Notes: generated by a model from the sequence alone, not told the origin. DNA of 64,000 nucleotides from Thermatribacter sp048814795 (GCA_048814795.1 CP184673.1:1364001-1428000); one strand, 5' to 3'; positions 1 to 9,502 are shown, counted from the first letter of the stretch. Made by a program: numbers and translations.

Positions 1-198
1 CTGAATTCTTACCATATCCAAAATGTTCTCTATGGTTTCCCAGTGACGAACTTTGGTGAAAGGCAAAATGTTAACCCGGGGCAGTTCAAACTGAACCAGG
101 GCTGCTTGTACTACCGATAAAGCTGTTTTGCCAGTGCCATCAGATATTACAAAAATGTTGAAGTCGTCTCTTGAAGTTGTTTCCCTTTTAACTTCCAC
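1..198 (-). CDS. Pyruvate, phosphate dikinase regulatory protein (partial, 5' end only)
   Basis: Only the first 66 codons are present; the gene runs off the left edge. It starts with GTG at 198, 4 nt after an AGGAGG-type ribosome binding site. The N-terminus reads FVISDGTGKTA, matching the nucleotide-binding loop that opens the DUF299 kinase/phosphorylase family (PDRP/PpsR), which switches PPDK or PEP synthase on and off by reversible ADP-dependent phosphorylation. The gene follows glyQ-glyS, the same order as in many Firmicutes, where ppdK often comes next. The assignment rests on the motif plus synteny; the catalytic C-terminus cannot be seen here. Confidence 0.82.
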   Translation of the reverse strand, partial: MEVKRETTSRDDFNIFVISDGTGKTALSVVQAALVQFELPRVNILPFTKVRHWETIENILDMVRIQ

Positions 199-208
199 GG
201 TGTCCCTC

Positions 209-2299
209 CTAAATGACAACCTGAGACAAGTCCGCAAATTTATACCATAAAAGAACTATTCTTTTCATCAATGCAAGTCGGTTTTTGCGTATTGCTTCTT
301 CGGGAACCATGACCAGGACTTTTTCAAAAAACCGGTCTAAGATGGGGACCAGGCTATAAAAATCCTCAAACATTTTTTGGTAATTTCCTTCTTTAAGTGA
401 CTTTTCGAAATCTTTTTCGAAAAGCGAAAGAGCCCGATAGAGTTCCTTTTCTATTTCCTCTTTTAAAAGTTGTTCATCTACCTCTTCTTTTCTATCAAAG
501 TTTTTGCTTATATTGTAAGCTCGGGTGAAGCCGGTAAGAACCGCTTCTAAAATATTCTTTTTGTTTTCCCAAAGCTTTTGAAGAGTCGAAATTCTGAGAT
601 AAATTTCGTAAATGTCGTCAATTGGAACGCTCAAAACTGCATTGATGATTGAATAATTAACCCCTTGCTCCAGGAGTAAATTGCGCAAGCGAGTCATCAG
701 AAAATTCAGGACCTTTTCCACAACGATTTCATCAAAAGGTACAAATCCTTGTTTTGCGATTAAATAGAGGTTTTCACGAATTAATTCTCTGGCACTCAAA
801 AACCAGCTTTTGTTTATTATTATACCTATAAGGCCTTGAGCGAGGCGCCTGAGACCCAGAGGGTCTTCGGAGCCGCTGGGGATGCGGTCTAAAGCAAAGC
901 TTGAAACAATGGTGTCCATTCGGTCAACTAAGCTCAGTACACTTCCTGTCAGCGTTTTTGGATAATTGCCTTCTGATGGAGAGAAATACTGCTCTTCGAT
1001 AGCCAGCGCAACTTCCTCGGCTTCTCCATCTTCCTGGGCGTAGACTCGGCCCATATATCCCTGTAGTTCTGGAAATTCCTTAACCATTTCGCAGGCCAGA
1101 TCTGCTTTGGCAAGAAGAGCAGCTCTTTCCAGAAGTTCTATTTTTTCTTCGCTAACGTGAAGCTTTTGTCCCAGGTACTTGCTTAGCTGGATCAGGCGCT
1201 GGGTTTTTTCCCACATGGTTCCCAGCGATTCTTGAAAAACTATACCTTTTAATTTATCTACTTTTTCAGATAAAGAGCTTTTGCGATCTTCGTTAAAGAA
1301 AAAGAGAGCATCTTCAAGTCTGGCTTTTAAAACCCTTTCATTGCCCTTGATTATGATTTCACTTTTGTCAGCAGGCCTGTTCAGGACCACCATAAAATGA
1401 GGAGAAAGATTACCCTTTTCGTCAGTGCAAGCAAAGTAACGCTGGTGATGTTTCATGACTGTTATTAGAACCTTCGGAGGTAGAGTAAGGTATTTTTCCT
1501 CAAAATGCCCTACTCCCACTCCAGGATATTCTACCAGGAAGTTTACCTCTTCCAAAAGAGTTTCGTCCTTTAACCAGAATATTTCTTCTTTTCTGGCGCA
1601 GGAAGTTAGAAGTTCCTCTATCTTTGTTCTTCTTTCTTGGGGATCAACTATTACAAAGGCCTTGCGAAGTGTATCAAGATAGGATGCCGCGTCGGGAATG
1701 GCCAATTTCTCGGGATAAAGGAACCGGTGTCCCCTACTAAACCTGGAAGAAGTTATGCCTGCAAAGTCAAAAATTATTTCTTCATCGTCCAGGAGAGCTA
1801 CCAGCCACCTTATAGGGCGCACAAAAGCTAGGTTTCCTTCCCCCCAACGCATGGAACGCGAAAACTGGAGGCTCGATAGGATTTTTTTTAGAACTTTGGG
1901 CAAAATTCCTTTGACCGCTTTTCCTGGAATCTCCTTGCGTGCAAACACATAGGTTCCTCGTTCTGCTTCTTTGATAATTAGAGAACTTGTTTCCACTCCT
2001 TGAGCTTTTGCAAAAAGCAAAGCGGGTTTTAACCATTCCCCCTGGGGTGAAAGAGCTACCTTTTTAGGGGGTCCTTTCACCTCTATAACTTGTTTCCTCT
2101 GGAACTCTTCTACTCCTTTGAAAAGGACGGCAATTCGCCTTGGGGTACCCAAAATTCTATGTTCGCTGAAGACAATCTGTTCTGACTTCAGAACATCCAG
2201 GAAAACTTCCTCAAATTTCTTGAAAATTTCTTCTTTAAGGCTTGAGGGAAGTTCTTCCATGCCAACTTCTACCAGGAGAATTTTACCAGAAGAGTTCAT
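209..2299 (-). CDS. glyS: Glycyl-tRNA synthetase beta subunit
   Basis: This 696-residue protein is the beta chain of the bacterial alpha2beta2 glycyl-tRNA synthetase, which binds and positions tRNA-Gly for charging by the alpha chain. The N-terminus (LLVEVGMEELPSS), the RSMRWGEG and FVRPIRWLVALLDD segments and the length are typical of GlyS. The C-terminal ~100 residues form the DALR-like anticodon-binding domain. It starts with ATG only 6 nt after the glyQ stop and is followed 10 nt later by the PPDK regulator, so it is a late gene of the long rpsU operon. Confidence 0.97.
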   Translation of the reverse strand: MNSSGKILLVEVGMEELPSSLKEEIFKKFEEVFLDVLKSEQIVFSEHRILGTPRRIAVLFKGVEEFQRKQVIEVKGPPKKVALSPQGEWLKPALLFAKAQGVETSSLIIKEAERGTYVFARKEIPGKAVKGILPKVLKKILSSLQFSRSMRWGEGNLAFVRPIRWLVALLDDEEIIFDFAGITSSRFSRGHRFLYPEKLAIPDAASYLDTLRKAFVIVDPQERRTKIEELLTSCARKEEIFWLKDETLLEEVNFLVEYPGVGVGHFEEKYLTLPPKVLITVMKHHQRYFACTDEKGNLSPHFMVVLNRPADKSEIIIKGNERVLKARLEDALFFFNEDRKSSLSEKVDKLKGIVFQESLGTMWEKTQRLIQLSKYLGQKLHVSEEKIELLERAALLAKADLACEMVKEFPELQGYMGRVYAQEDGEAEEVALAIEEQYFSPSEGNYPKTLTGSVLSLVDRMDTIVSSFALDRIPSGSEDPLGLRRLAQGLIGIIINKSWFLSARELIRENLYLIAKQGFVPFDEIVVEKVLNFLMTRLRNLLLEQGVNYSIINAVLSVPIDDIYEIYLRISTLQKLWENKKNILEAVLTGFTRAYNISKNFDRKEEVDEQLLKEEIEKELYRALSLFEKDFEKSLKEGNYQKMFEDFYSLVPILDRFFEKVLVMVPEEAIRKNRLALMKRIVLLWYKFADLSQVVI

Positions 2300-2305
2300 C
2301 TTCTT

Positions 2306-3181
2306 TTACAGCTCCTTTTTTATCCATGGGAATTCCGCTTTTTCTCTTATTTTCAGGTATTCCAGAGCACACTTATTGGCCAGCTTTCTGATACGAGCCA
2401 TATACTGACTTCGCTCAATTACACTTATGCCCCCTCTTGCTTCGAGTAGATTGAATACGTGAGAACATTTAAGGACATAGTCATAAGCAGGTAGGACAAG
2501 CTGTTTTTCTATCAGTCTTGTAGCTTCTCTCTCATAAAGTTCGAATAATTGAAAGAGTAAGTCGGGATCGCTTGCGTCAAAGCTATATACAGAATGTTCT
2601 CTTTCTTCTTGCAAGCGAATGTCTCCGTAGGTAAAGTGTGGATTCCACAGAATCTCAAAAACATTATCCTTTTCCTGAAGGTACATGGCTATCCTTTCCA
2701 GACCGTAGGTTATTTCCACGGAAATGGGTTTGAGGTCTATGCCCCCTGCCTGCTGGAAATAAGTGAACTGAGTTATTTCCATTCCGTCCAGCCATACTTC
2801 CCAGCCCAGCCCCCAGGCTCCAAGGGTGGGAGATTCCCAGTTATCTTCTACAAAGCGAATGTCGTGTTCCAATGGATCGATTCCAATATTAAAAAGACTT
2901 TCCAGATACCATTCCTGAATTTCTGCTGGAGAAGGCTTGATGATTACTTGAAACTGATAATGTTCATAAAGGCGATTGGGGTTTTCTCCATAACGTCCAT
3001 CAGTGGGACGACGAGAAGGCTCGCAATAAGCTACTTTCCAGGGTTCGGGACCCAGCACCCTTAAAAAGGTAGCCGGATTCATGGTGCCAGCTCCAACTTC
3101 AACGTCGTAAGGTTGCTGAATCACACAACCTTTTTCCTTCCAGAAACTACTGAGGTTGAGAATTATGTCCTGGAAATACAT
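2306..3181 (-). CDS. glyQ: Glycyl-tRNA synthetase alpha subunit
   Basis: This is the catalytic alpha subunit of the heterotetrameric glycyl-tRNA synthetase (class II fold), 291 residues. Diagnostic stretches are MYFQDIILNLSSFW, IQQPYDVEVGAGTMNPATFL and EPSRRPTDGRYGENPNRLY. An in-frame ORF extends 21 codons further upstream, but the ATG at 3181 follows a GGAGCTG ribosome binding site and matches the usual family start, so I place the start there. It lies between recO and glyS in the same operon. Confidence 0.97.
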   Translation of the reverse strand: MYFQDIILNLSSFWKEKGCVIQQPYDVEVGAGTMNPATFLRVLGPEPWKVAYCEPSRRPTDGRYGENPNRLYEHYQFQVIIKPSPAEIQEWYLESLFNIGIDPLEHDIRFVEDNWESPTLGAWGLGWEVWLDGMEITQFTYFQQAGGIDLKPISVEITYGLERIAMYLQEKDNVFEILWNPHFTYGDIRLQEEREHSVYSFDASDPDLLFQLFELYEREATRLIEKQLVLPAYDYVLKCSHVFNLLEARGGISVIERSQYMARIRKLANKCALEYLKIREKAEFPWIKKEL

Positions 3182-3249
3182 CTTTTCAGCTCCTTCCGAA
3201 AACCACCAAAAGTAAACTATAACAGCAGAAAAACTGACTGTCAACTTCC

Positions 3250-4038
3250 CTACAGTTCGCTTGCTGTGGGTTTTTCAGGGTACCTGGCAAGAAAAGCTTC
3301 AATACTCAAAATGTTTTTATTCATGTGATGCGAAAAATATTCTGAACTAAGTTCATCCAGACGGAAAAATTGATCGTCAGTAAGCTTTAACTTGGAAAGC
3401 AAAGGATAAGAAAGATCGAGAAGATGTGACCAGATTAAAGTTGTATCCTGCGATATATAGGTACAGTTTTTGTTTAACTCTGGTTTTAAAACGCAACTTT
3501 CGCATATGACTCCTCCCTCAGCATGGCTCCAGAGATGGAATTTCTTGTTTTCTTGATTACACGTTGCGCAACTCGTTAACTGAGGCTGTAATCCCAGGTA
3601 TTGAAGTAGCATCAGCTTAAACTTAAGAACTCCTCTGCGGACCGTTTCAGGGGCTGATTTGTCTGCGAAAGAAAAAATTTTTAGAACTTCTCCGAGTAAA
3701 TTTTCTTGCTGACTCTGCTCTTCGAGAGACTGGTCAATAAGGTACAATACGTAGTTTCCCAGAAGCCATTTTTCAAAAGACCTGGCAAGCGTCCGAAATG
3801 ACCTTTTGATTTCTGCCTGTACTATTACCGGTAGAAAATGACCTGCGTAAAACAAGAATTCGGAGAAAACGAACTTATCCAGAGCTCCTCCTAAGCGATT
3901 GCCTACTTTTCTGGCTCCTTTAGCCATCACTTTTATCTTGCCCATTTTTTTAGTAAATACCAGGACGATGCGGTCTATTTCACCTACGTCAAATTGTTTG
4001 ATCACGATACCGGAGTCTTTTAGGTAACCTCTAAGCAT
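3250..4038 (-). CDS. recO: DNA repair protein RecO
   Basis: RecO mediates loading of RecA onto SSB-coated DNA with RecR in RecF-pathway recombination. The 262-residue protein has the N-terminal OB-fold (LKDSGIVIKQFDVGEIDRIV), the helical middle and a CxxC-x18-CxxC zinc site (Cys157, Cys160, Cys179, Cys182). The start codon is 5 nt after the era stop with no clear Shine-Dalgarno, so it is probably coupled to era translation. The era-recO order is common in Firmicutes. Confidence 0.93.
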   Translation of the reverse strand: MLRGYLKDSGIVIKQFDVGEIDRIVLVFTKKMGKIKVMAKGARKVGNRLGGALDKFVFSEFLFYAGHFLPVIVQAEIKRSFRTLARSFEKWLLGNYVLYLIDQSLEEQSQQENLLGEVLKIFSFADKSAPETVRRGVLKFKLMLLQYLGLQPQLTSCATCNQENKKFHLWSHAEGGVICESCVLKPELNKNCTYISQDTTLIWSHLLDLSYPLLSKLKLTDDQFFRLDELSSEYFSHHMNKNILSIEAFLARYPEKPTASEL

Positions 4039-4043
4039 AAACT

Positions 4044-4928
4044 TTATTTTATTTTATAACCCCAGCGCCTCAGTACTTCAGGACGTTTGCGCCAGGATTT
4101 TTCGGTTTTCACCCAGAGGTCTAAATACACTTTCTTGTCCCAGTTATACTCAATTTCCTCCCGTGCTTCCTGGCCAATTTTCTTGATCATTCTTCCTCCT
4201 TCGCCAATTATAATTTTCTTGTGGGAATCTCTTTCGACGTAGATAGTGGCCTGGATATAAATGATTTCACCCCTGTCCTTGAACTCTTCTACTCTAACTT
4301 CTATGCCATAGGGTACTTCCTGGTGTACGTTCCACCAGATTTTTTCCCTGATTATTTCAGCAACTATTTCTCTTTCATGAGCATCTGAAACTATGCCAGG
4401 CTCATAATAAGGTTCTCCTTCAGGAAGGTAATCTGTTATTTTCTCAATTAATTCTGAAACGCCCTCTCCGCTCAAGGCCGAGATTGCCAGAGATTCGGCA
4501 AAAGGGACCTGGCGAGAAAGGAAGTCGACGATTTCCAGAATTTTTTCTTCGGTAGCCAAATCTTTTTTATTAATCACCAAGAACTTTGGGTTAGTAAGAT
4601 TCTTCAATTGATTCAAGTAATGAATGTCCTCTTTCCAGCCTTCTTCTGGAGTGGTCATGTAAAGAAGGAGGTCTATTCCCTCTAATGCATTTTGTAATTC
4701 TTTGATCATAAATTCTCCCAGACTGTCTACCGGCTTATGTAAGCCTGGTGTGTCGACAAAAATGATCTGGCTATCCGGACGATTGAGGATTCCTTTTATG
4801 GATCTTCTGGTAGTTTGGGGTTTAGGAGAAACTATAGCAACCTTTTGTCCCACTACTTTGTTGAGAAAAGTAGATTTGCCCACGTTAGGCCGTCCTAAAA
4901 TGGTTACAAAGCCAGACTTAAAACCCAT
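4044..4928 (-). CDS. era: GTPase Era
   Basis: Era is an essential GTPase that binds the 3' end of 16S rRNA and helps 30S maturation. All G motifs are visible: GRPNVGKS (residues 12-19), DTPG (59-62) and NKKD (120-123). The C-terminal part (about 200-294) is the KH RNA-binding domain with the IIIGEGGRMIKKIGQ loop. The length of 294 is normal. The ATG at 4928 has a strong GGAGGAG site. It lies next to ybeY-cdd, so two rRNA-maturation factors are side by side. Confidence 0.97.
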   Translation of the reverse strand: MGFKSGFVTILGRPNVGKSTFLNKVVGQKVAIVSPKPQTTRRSIKGILNRPDSQIIFVDTPGLHKPVDSLGEFMIKELQNALEGIDLLLYMTTPEEGWKEDIHYLNQLKNLTNPKFLVINKKDLATEEKILEIVDFLSRQVPFAESLAISALSGEGVSELIEKITDYLPEGEPYYEPGIVSDAHEREIVAEIIREKIWWNVHQEVPYGIEVRVEEFKDRGEIIYIQATIYVERDSHKKIIIGEGGRMIKKIGQEAREEIEYNWDKKVYLDLWVKTEKSWRKRPEVLRRWGYKIK

Positions 4929-4953
4929 AAACTCTCCTCCGTTTGTTATTAAT

Positions 4954-5784
4954 TTATTGCTTTAAAGAAAAAGAATAAGGTAACAGTTCCTTTAGATTAA
5001 AGACCTTGAAATCTTCCCTGGAGCGGGCCACCAAGACCTGTATTTCTGGTGAGAATTCGGCAAGAACCTGGAGACATGCACCGCAGGGGTAGCAAAAGTC
5101 TTTCTTTTCAGAAACGATAGCAATGGCTTCAAAGTTTTGCAATCCCATTGATACTGCTTTGCTCACAGCAACTCTTTCTGCACAAATACTAAGTCCGAAA
5201 GAAGCATTTTCTACGTTAACGCCAGTTACGATTTTTCCATTTGTGCAAAGCAAAGCGGAAGCTACTTTGTATCCTGAATAAGGCGCATAAGATAAGTTAA
5301 GTTGTTTGTGAGCTTCATCGATCAACTTCTCAAATAGGAGATGCTTTTTGAAAGTGTTTAGATAATGTTCTTGTTTTTCTTTCATGATGTGTAAATCCTG
5401 GGGGTCTTGGTCATCATAGCCTAAACAGTGTAAAAGTCCGTGAATAAATAAAAGACTTAATTCATCGTCAATAGGGTTTCCTACCTCTTGTGCCTGCCTG
5501 AGAGCCACAGGGATGCAGATAATTATTTCCCCCCATGTTTTATCCTTTTCTTCTCCGTAAAAGAAAGACATTACATCTGAAGGCTCCTTTTTATCAAAGA
5601 AGCGTTCTTTTAATTCACGCATTTTTTCTTCTCCGACCAGAACCAGATTGAGAGTCCCTGATAAGTTTACGTTTTCTTCCTTCAAGACCAGTTGCAATAG
5701 TTTTTCAAGTTTTCTTTTTGAAACGATATCCCTTTTGAGGTTGAACTCGCCAGTTTTAACAATTCTTACTCGGTTAGCTTTCAT
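4954..5784 (-). CDS. YbeY endoribonuclease fused to cytidine deaminase
   Basis: One continuous 276-residue reading frame joins two normally separate enzymes. Residues 1-~145 are YbeY, the single-strand endoribonuclease for 16S rRNA 3' maturation, with KEPSDVMSFFYG and the metal motif beginning at His115 (HGLLHCLGYDD). Residues ~150-276 are a cytidine deaminase of nucleotide salvage with the zinc ligands and proton shuttle CAE (201-203) and PCGAC (Cys234, Cys237). In many Firmicutes ybeY and cdd are near neighbours here, so the fusion is easy to explain by deletion of the gap. The third YbeY metal ligand, usually His, is Asp125. It overlaps the upstream HD-domain gene by 11 bp. Confidence 0.93.
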   Translation of the reverse strand: MKANRVRIVKTGEFNLKRDIVSKRKLEKLLQLVLKEENVNLSGTLNLVLVGEEKMRELKERFFDKKEPSDVMSFFYGEEKDKTWGEIIICIPVALRQAQEVGNPIDDELSLLFIHGLLHCLGYDDQDPQDLHIMKEKQEHYLNTFKKHLLFEKLIDEAHKQLNLSYAPYSGYKVASALLCTNGKIVTGVNVENASFGLSICAERVAVSKAVSMGLQNFEAIAIVSEKKDFCYPCGACLQVLAEFSPEIQVLVARSREDFKVFNLKELLPYSFSLKQ

Positions 5785-7903
5785 TTTTTATACCTACCTC
5801 AGTTTGTCTCTCTTCGTTTGGAGAATCGCTGATTACGCTTTCAGGGTAAGGTAAACGAGTATGAAAGGTTCCAATCAGAACCAGCACAAAGGTTCTCACT
5901 ATTTTGCGTAAGTCTTTGAGGGTTAGATTAGCTTCGTCCAGTTGTCCGTCTCTCAGGTAGTTCTGAAAAATATTCTCAACTGCGGTTTCAATTTTGCTCG
6001 GTGTTGGATTGCGTATCCCCCTGACTGCTGCTTCCACACTATCGGCGAGAAAGACCAGCACTTCTTCTGGAGTGCGAGGAAGAGGGCCTGGATAACGAAA
6101 CTCTTCTTCCATAACTGCATTGCCTCTTTCTCGAAGGGCCTTTTCATAGAAATAGCGAATTAATGTTCTTCCATGATGACGCCTGATGATCTCTATAATT
6201 TCTGGGGGAAGACGATACTCACGGGCTATTTCTACTCCGTCTTTTACATGACTTTGTATAGCCAGTGCACTAAGGTTGGGATTGAGACGATTATGGATGT
6301 TTCTTCCCCCCATTTGGTTTTCAATAAAAAAGTAAGGTCTTCTTAATTTACCAATATCGTGATAATAGGCACCAGCTCTTGCCAGAAGTGGATCGGCTCC
6401 GATCTCTTCTGCTGCAGCTTCAGCAAGGTTGGCAACCATAACGCTGTGGTTGTAGGTGCCCGGGGCTTCTATCATAAGCTTGCGGAGCAGGGAGTGGGTA
6501 GGATTGATAAGTTCCAGCAGGCGGAAATCAGAAGCCACATAAAATGTGCTTTCCAGAAAAGCTACTGCCCCCAATGCCAGAACTGAAGAACCAACTCCAC
6601 TTATTAACCCAAAAAGAGTGTTTTCAAGCAGGATAAGTACTTGTTTTTCTTCATAATAGGCAAAAAGGGCAATTAGAATAACATTAACGAATGCCATCAG
6701 GAAGCCTGTTTTGACCAGGTTTCGTCGAGATATTTTTGTTGGAAGCAGAAAGAGGGGCAGGAACAGGTTAAGATACGAATAGGTGCCTTGAATAAAAGAA
6801 AAGTGACTGCTCCAGAGAAGAAGAGGAAAGAGAACAATGGCTGCTCCGAAAGTAGCTTTTTTGCCTAACAGGACACAAAAGACAAAGGAAATTATAGGAA
6901 GAACTACGAAGTAGGGAGAAAGACGGGTTGAAAAATTGTTCAGACCCACCACGCTTGCCACGATCAAAACGCGAATCCAGAGAAGGTTTTTGTTGTTCAA
7001 TACGGAGGGAGTGAAATTCTTTAAGTAAAGAAATTCGGCACTACAGCAAATAATTATCAGGACCAACAGAGTTAATAATCCACTAAAGCTTCTTTGCCAG
7101 TTACCCAATCCCAGAGAACGAAGCATCTCCACGTCCTGTTGGGTCAATACACTCCCCTTGGGAATTAAGATTTCGCCTCTGGGAATGATTTTCTTGACAG
7201 GCTCCACCTGACTCATTATTTCCTGTTTAGCTTTTTGCATTGCTTCAATATCCAAAACGGCTGTAGGCCTTAAGAAACGAAAAGCAAGGAAACTTAGTGC
7301 TCTTTTGCTTTCCTCTGGCAGAGTGTTTTCTTCCAGTTTAAGGTTCAGCTCCCACAGAACGTTTTCCAGATCTTCCAGGACTATTGGTTCAGAAAGTGCC
7401 GCATTTAAAAGTTTCAGAAAACTTGCTTTCGCGGTAGTGTAAACTTGAGGAGGAGTTTTTACAAACCATTCTAAAACACCAGGAGTGATTTTCCATTTTT
7501 CTATAAAATTGCTTTGTGCTTGCTGGAGTTCTGGTTGAGAGGTTTGGCGTAATTTCTCCAGCTCCGTAAAAAAAGAAGTCACTTCTTCCAGAATTTTTTG
7601 TACTTTTTCTCGGTCTACTGAATATTTTGGTGATATGCTGGAAACCATTTTTTCCCTAAGTTCTCTTGTTTCTTCTATATCTACTATTTCCAGGTCGGCA
7701 GGGGCAACTATGTCTTGAATAAGCACTTTTCCAGGATAGAGATTGGTGTTGGCGAAGTATCCGGGGATCCAGAGAACTACAAAGAGTATCAGGGCATAGG
7801 TCAAAAATGAAAGTGGTATCGGCTCAGTGACAAGAGATAGGTTTTGCTTGATAAGGATCAGCAGGCTACTTTTTCGGGAAAGCTTTTTTCTCAAATTGTT
7901 CAT
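5774..7903 (-). CDS. 7TM-HD domain phosphodiesterase (PgpH/YqfF type)
   Basis: This ~709-residue membrane protein has a short cytoplasmic N-terminus, a first membrane helix, a ~220-residue extracytoplasmic 7TMR-HDED domain, seven closely spaced helices (about residues 270-460) and a cytoplasmic HD domain with TYNHSVMVANL and YYHDIGK followed by HHGRT. Characterised relatives (Listeria PgpH) hydrolyse cyclic di-AMP. A cyclic-di-AMP receptor homologue (DarA type) is encoded at 59525, which fits such a pathway. I chose the ATG at 7903; a TTG two codons earlier is possible. It overlaps phoH by 38 bp. Which cyclic dinucleotide it cuts is inferred from the family. Confidence 0.9.
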   Translation of the reverse strand: MNNLRKKLSRKSSLLILIKQNLSLVTEPIPLSFLTYALILFVVLWIPGYFANTNLYPGKVLIQDIVAPADLEIVDIEETRELREKMVSSISPKYSVDREKVQKILEEVTSFFTELEKLRQTSQPELQQAQSNFIEKWKITPGVLEWFVKTPPQVYTTAKASFLKLLNAALSEPIVLEDLENVLWELNLKLEENTLPEESKRALSFLAFRFLRPTAVLDIEAMQKAKQEIMSQVEPVKKIIPRGEILIPKGSVLTQQDVEMLRSLGLGNWQRSFSGLLTLLVLIIICCSAEFLYLKNFTPSVLNNKNLLWIRVLIVASVVGLNNFSTRLSPYFVVLPIISFVFCVLLGKKATFGAAIVLFPLLLWSSHFSFIQGTYSYLNLFLPLFLLPTKISRRNLVKTGFLMAFVNVILIALFAYYEEKQVLILLENTLFGLISGVGSSVLALGAVAFLESTFYVASDFRLLELINPTHSLLRKLMIEAPGTYNHSVMVANLAEAAAEEIGADPLLARAGAYYHDIGKLRRPYFFIENQMGGRNIHNRLNPNLSALAIQSHVKDGVEIAREYRLPPEIIEIIRRHHGRTLIRYFYEKALRERGNAVMEEEFRYPGPLPRTPEEVLVFLADSVEAAVRGIRNPTPSKIETAVENIFQNYLRDGQLDEANLTLKDLRKIVRTFVLVLIGTFHTRLPYPESVISDSPNEERQTEVGIKNES

Positions 7904-8861
7904 AAGCAAGGATTATTTTCTGAACAAGGTGGTGGCGGATTACATCTCGTTCAGAGAGATATATGAACTCAATGCCCTCGATATCTTTTAGTATATGCTG
8001 CACCAGCACCAAGCCAGAGGTTTTGCCAGCCGGAAGATCAATTTGAGTAATATCCCCAGTGACTACGACTTTTGAACCAAAACCCATACGGGTCAAAAAC
8101 ATCTTCATTTGTTCGGCAGTCGTGTTTTGAGCTTCGTCGAGGACGATAAACGAGTCGTTGAGGGTTCGCCCCCGCATATAGGCAAGAGGAGCAACTTCAA
8201 TAATGCCTCGGTCGCTAAACTTTTGAAATCTTTCTGGAGAAAGCATCTCATAGAGTGCATCGTAAAGGGGCCTGAGATAAGGCTCAATTTTTTCTTTGAG
8301 GTCTCCAGGCAAGAAACCCAGGCTTTCACCTGCTTCAACAGCTGGTCTAACCAGGACAATACGGCTTACTTCTTTTTTCTGCAGTGCTGCACAGGCCATG
8401 GCCATAGCGAGATAAGTTTTTCCGGTGCCAGCCGGACCTATGCAAAAAGTTATTTCTGCCTTTTTTACTGCCTGGACGTACTTTACCTGTCCTGGCGTTT
8501 TAGGTCTAATGGGTTTGTTATAAGCAGTTACTAAAATAGTTTCTCCAGCCTCGTTTTTCCACCATGCATTGCGATTGGTCTTAAAAGCCAGGGCCATTTT
8601 TTGGAGATCCCGGGATTCTACTTCCAGTCCTTCTTTGAAAAACTGGATTAACTCTTCAAGGAATTTTAAGGCAAGTTGGGCCGAGGAATCGTTTTTCTTA
8701 CCTCTGATAACTATTGAATCCTCGACCACTGAAATTTCGACCTCAAAAATCTCTTCTATCAAAGTTACATTAGCATCGAAACCACCAAAAATTTTTTTGA
8801 GGTCCGATAGGCTGTCTATTTTTAAACGTGCTTCGTTGTTGACGCAGTGCTGATTACGCAA
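7866..8861 (-). CDS. phoH: PhoH-family ATPase (PhoH-like protein)
   Basis: The protein has 331 residues with a Walker A motif GPAGTGKT (142-149) and Walker B IVLDEAQ (239-245), typical of PhoH, a cytoplasmic ATPase related to superfamily 1 helicases and thought to act in RNA metabolism with YbeY. The likely start is TTG at 8861, since no ATG or GTG fits; GGAGG within the yqeY 3' end may serve as its ribosome binding site, although the spacing is long. Its place directly upstream of the HD phosphodiesterase and ybeY is widely conserved. Confidence 0.93.
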   Translation of the reverse strand: MRNQHCVNNEARLKIDSLSDLKKIFGGFDANVTLIEEIFEVEISVVEDSIVIRGKKNDSSAQLALKFLEELIQFFKEGLEVESRDLQKMALAFKTNRNAWWKNEAGETILVTAYNKPIRPKTPGQVKYVQAVKKAEITFCIGPAGTGKTYLAMAMACAALQKKEVSRIVLVRPAVEAGESLGFLPGDLKEKIEPYLRPLYDALYEMLSPERFQKFSDRGIIEVAPLAYMRGRTLNDSFIVLDEAQNTTAEQMKMFLTRMGFGSKVVVTGDITQIDLPAGKTSGLVLVQHILKDIEGIEFIYLSERDVIRHHLVQKIILAYEQFEKKAFPKK

Positions 8862-8867
8862 ATTTTT

Positions 8868-9326
8868 TTAACCACGCTCCTCCAAGATATCCCGAACTAT
8901 TTGGGCTACTTTTTTACCTTCGGCTCTTCCCTGTAACTCGTTCATAGCAGCTTTCATAATTTCTCCGAAAGAGAACTTTTCTTCTCTTTGAATAATCCTT
9001 TCAACAACCTGGCGTATTGCTTCCTCAGCAAGTTGAGGAGGCAAGAAAGACTCAATCACTGTTATTTCCTTTTTAGTTTTTTCTATCAAATCTTTACGCT
9101 GAGCTTTTTCAAAGTATTCCAGGGATTCTTTTCTTTTTTTGATTTCCTTTTGAAGTAACGTTACTATTTCAGCTTCTTCAAGATTGTTGGTCTTCTTTTC
9201 TATCTCCTTATTTTTGATCTCGGCAAGGATAAGCCTTAACGTATCAAGGCGTACCTTATCACCCTTTTTAAGAGCTTCTTTCATGTTTATGAAGAGTTTC
9301 TCTTTCAAAGAGAGATTCAAGTTCAC
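8868..9326 (-). CDS. yqeY: GatB/YqeY domain protein
   Basis: This 152-residue protein is of the YqeY family, related to the tail domain of the GatB subunit of tRNA amidotransferases. It has the usual N-terminal helices (LKKGDKVRLDTLRLILAEIK), the charged KEIKKRKESLEYFEKA helix and the C-terminal GEIMKAAMNELQGRAEGK segment. Its own biochemical role is not settled in the family. It starts with GTG, overlapping the rpsU stop by 4 bp, and the rpsU-yqeY pairing is very common in bacteria. Confidence 0.93.
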   Translation of the reverse strand: MNLNLSLKEKLFINMKEALKKGDKVRLDTLRLILAEIKNKEIEKKTNNLEEAEIVTLLQKEIKKRKESLEYFEKAQRKDLIEKTKKEITVIESFLPPQLAEEAIRQVVERIIQREEKFSFGEIMKAAMNELQGRAEGKKVAQIVRDILEERG

Positions 9327-9502
9327 CGACGTTTTTTCCTCCGGGCTGCGGCTTGAGCTCTTTTTCTCTTTTTTTCGCTTGGTTTTTCGTAGAACTCTCT
9401 TCTTTTCATTTCAGAGATAATACCGTTTCGCTGGCATTTTCGTTTAAATCTTCTCAAAGCTTCGTCAATGCTTTCTCCCTGACCAACCTTGATCTCGGTC
9501 AC
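9323..9502 (-). CDS. rpsU: 30S ribosomal protein S21
   Basis: S21 is a short basic protein of the small subunit that helps start-site selection. The 59-residue product has EIKVGQGESIDEALRRFKR and a very basic tail (AAARRKKRR). The reading frame extends 11 codons upstream, but the GTG at 9502 is preceded at 7 nt by GGGAGG, and the encoded length then fits S21. It is the first gene of a ~9-kb operon read from the promoter at 9534-9562. Confidence 0.96.
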   Translation of the reverse strand: MTEIKVGQGESIDEALRRFKRKCQRNGIISEMKRREFYEKPSEKKRKRAQAAARRKKRR

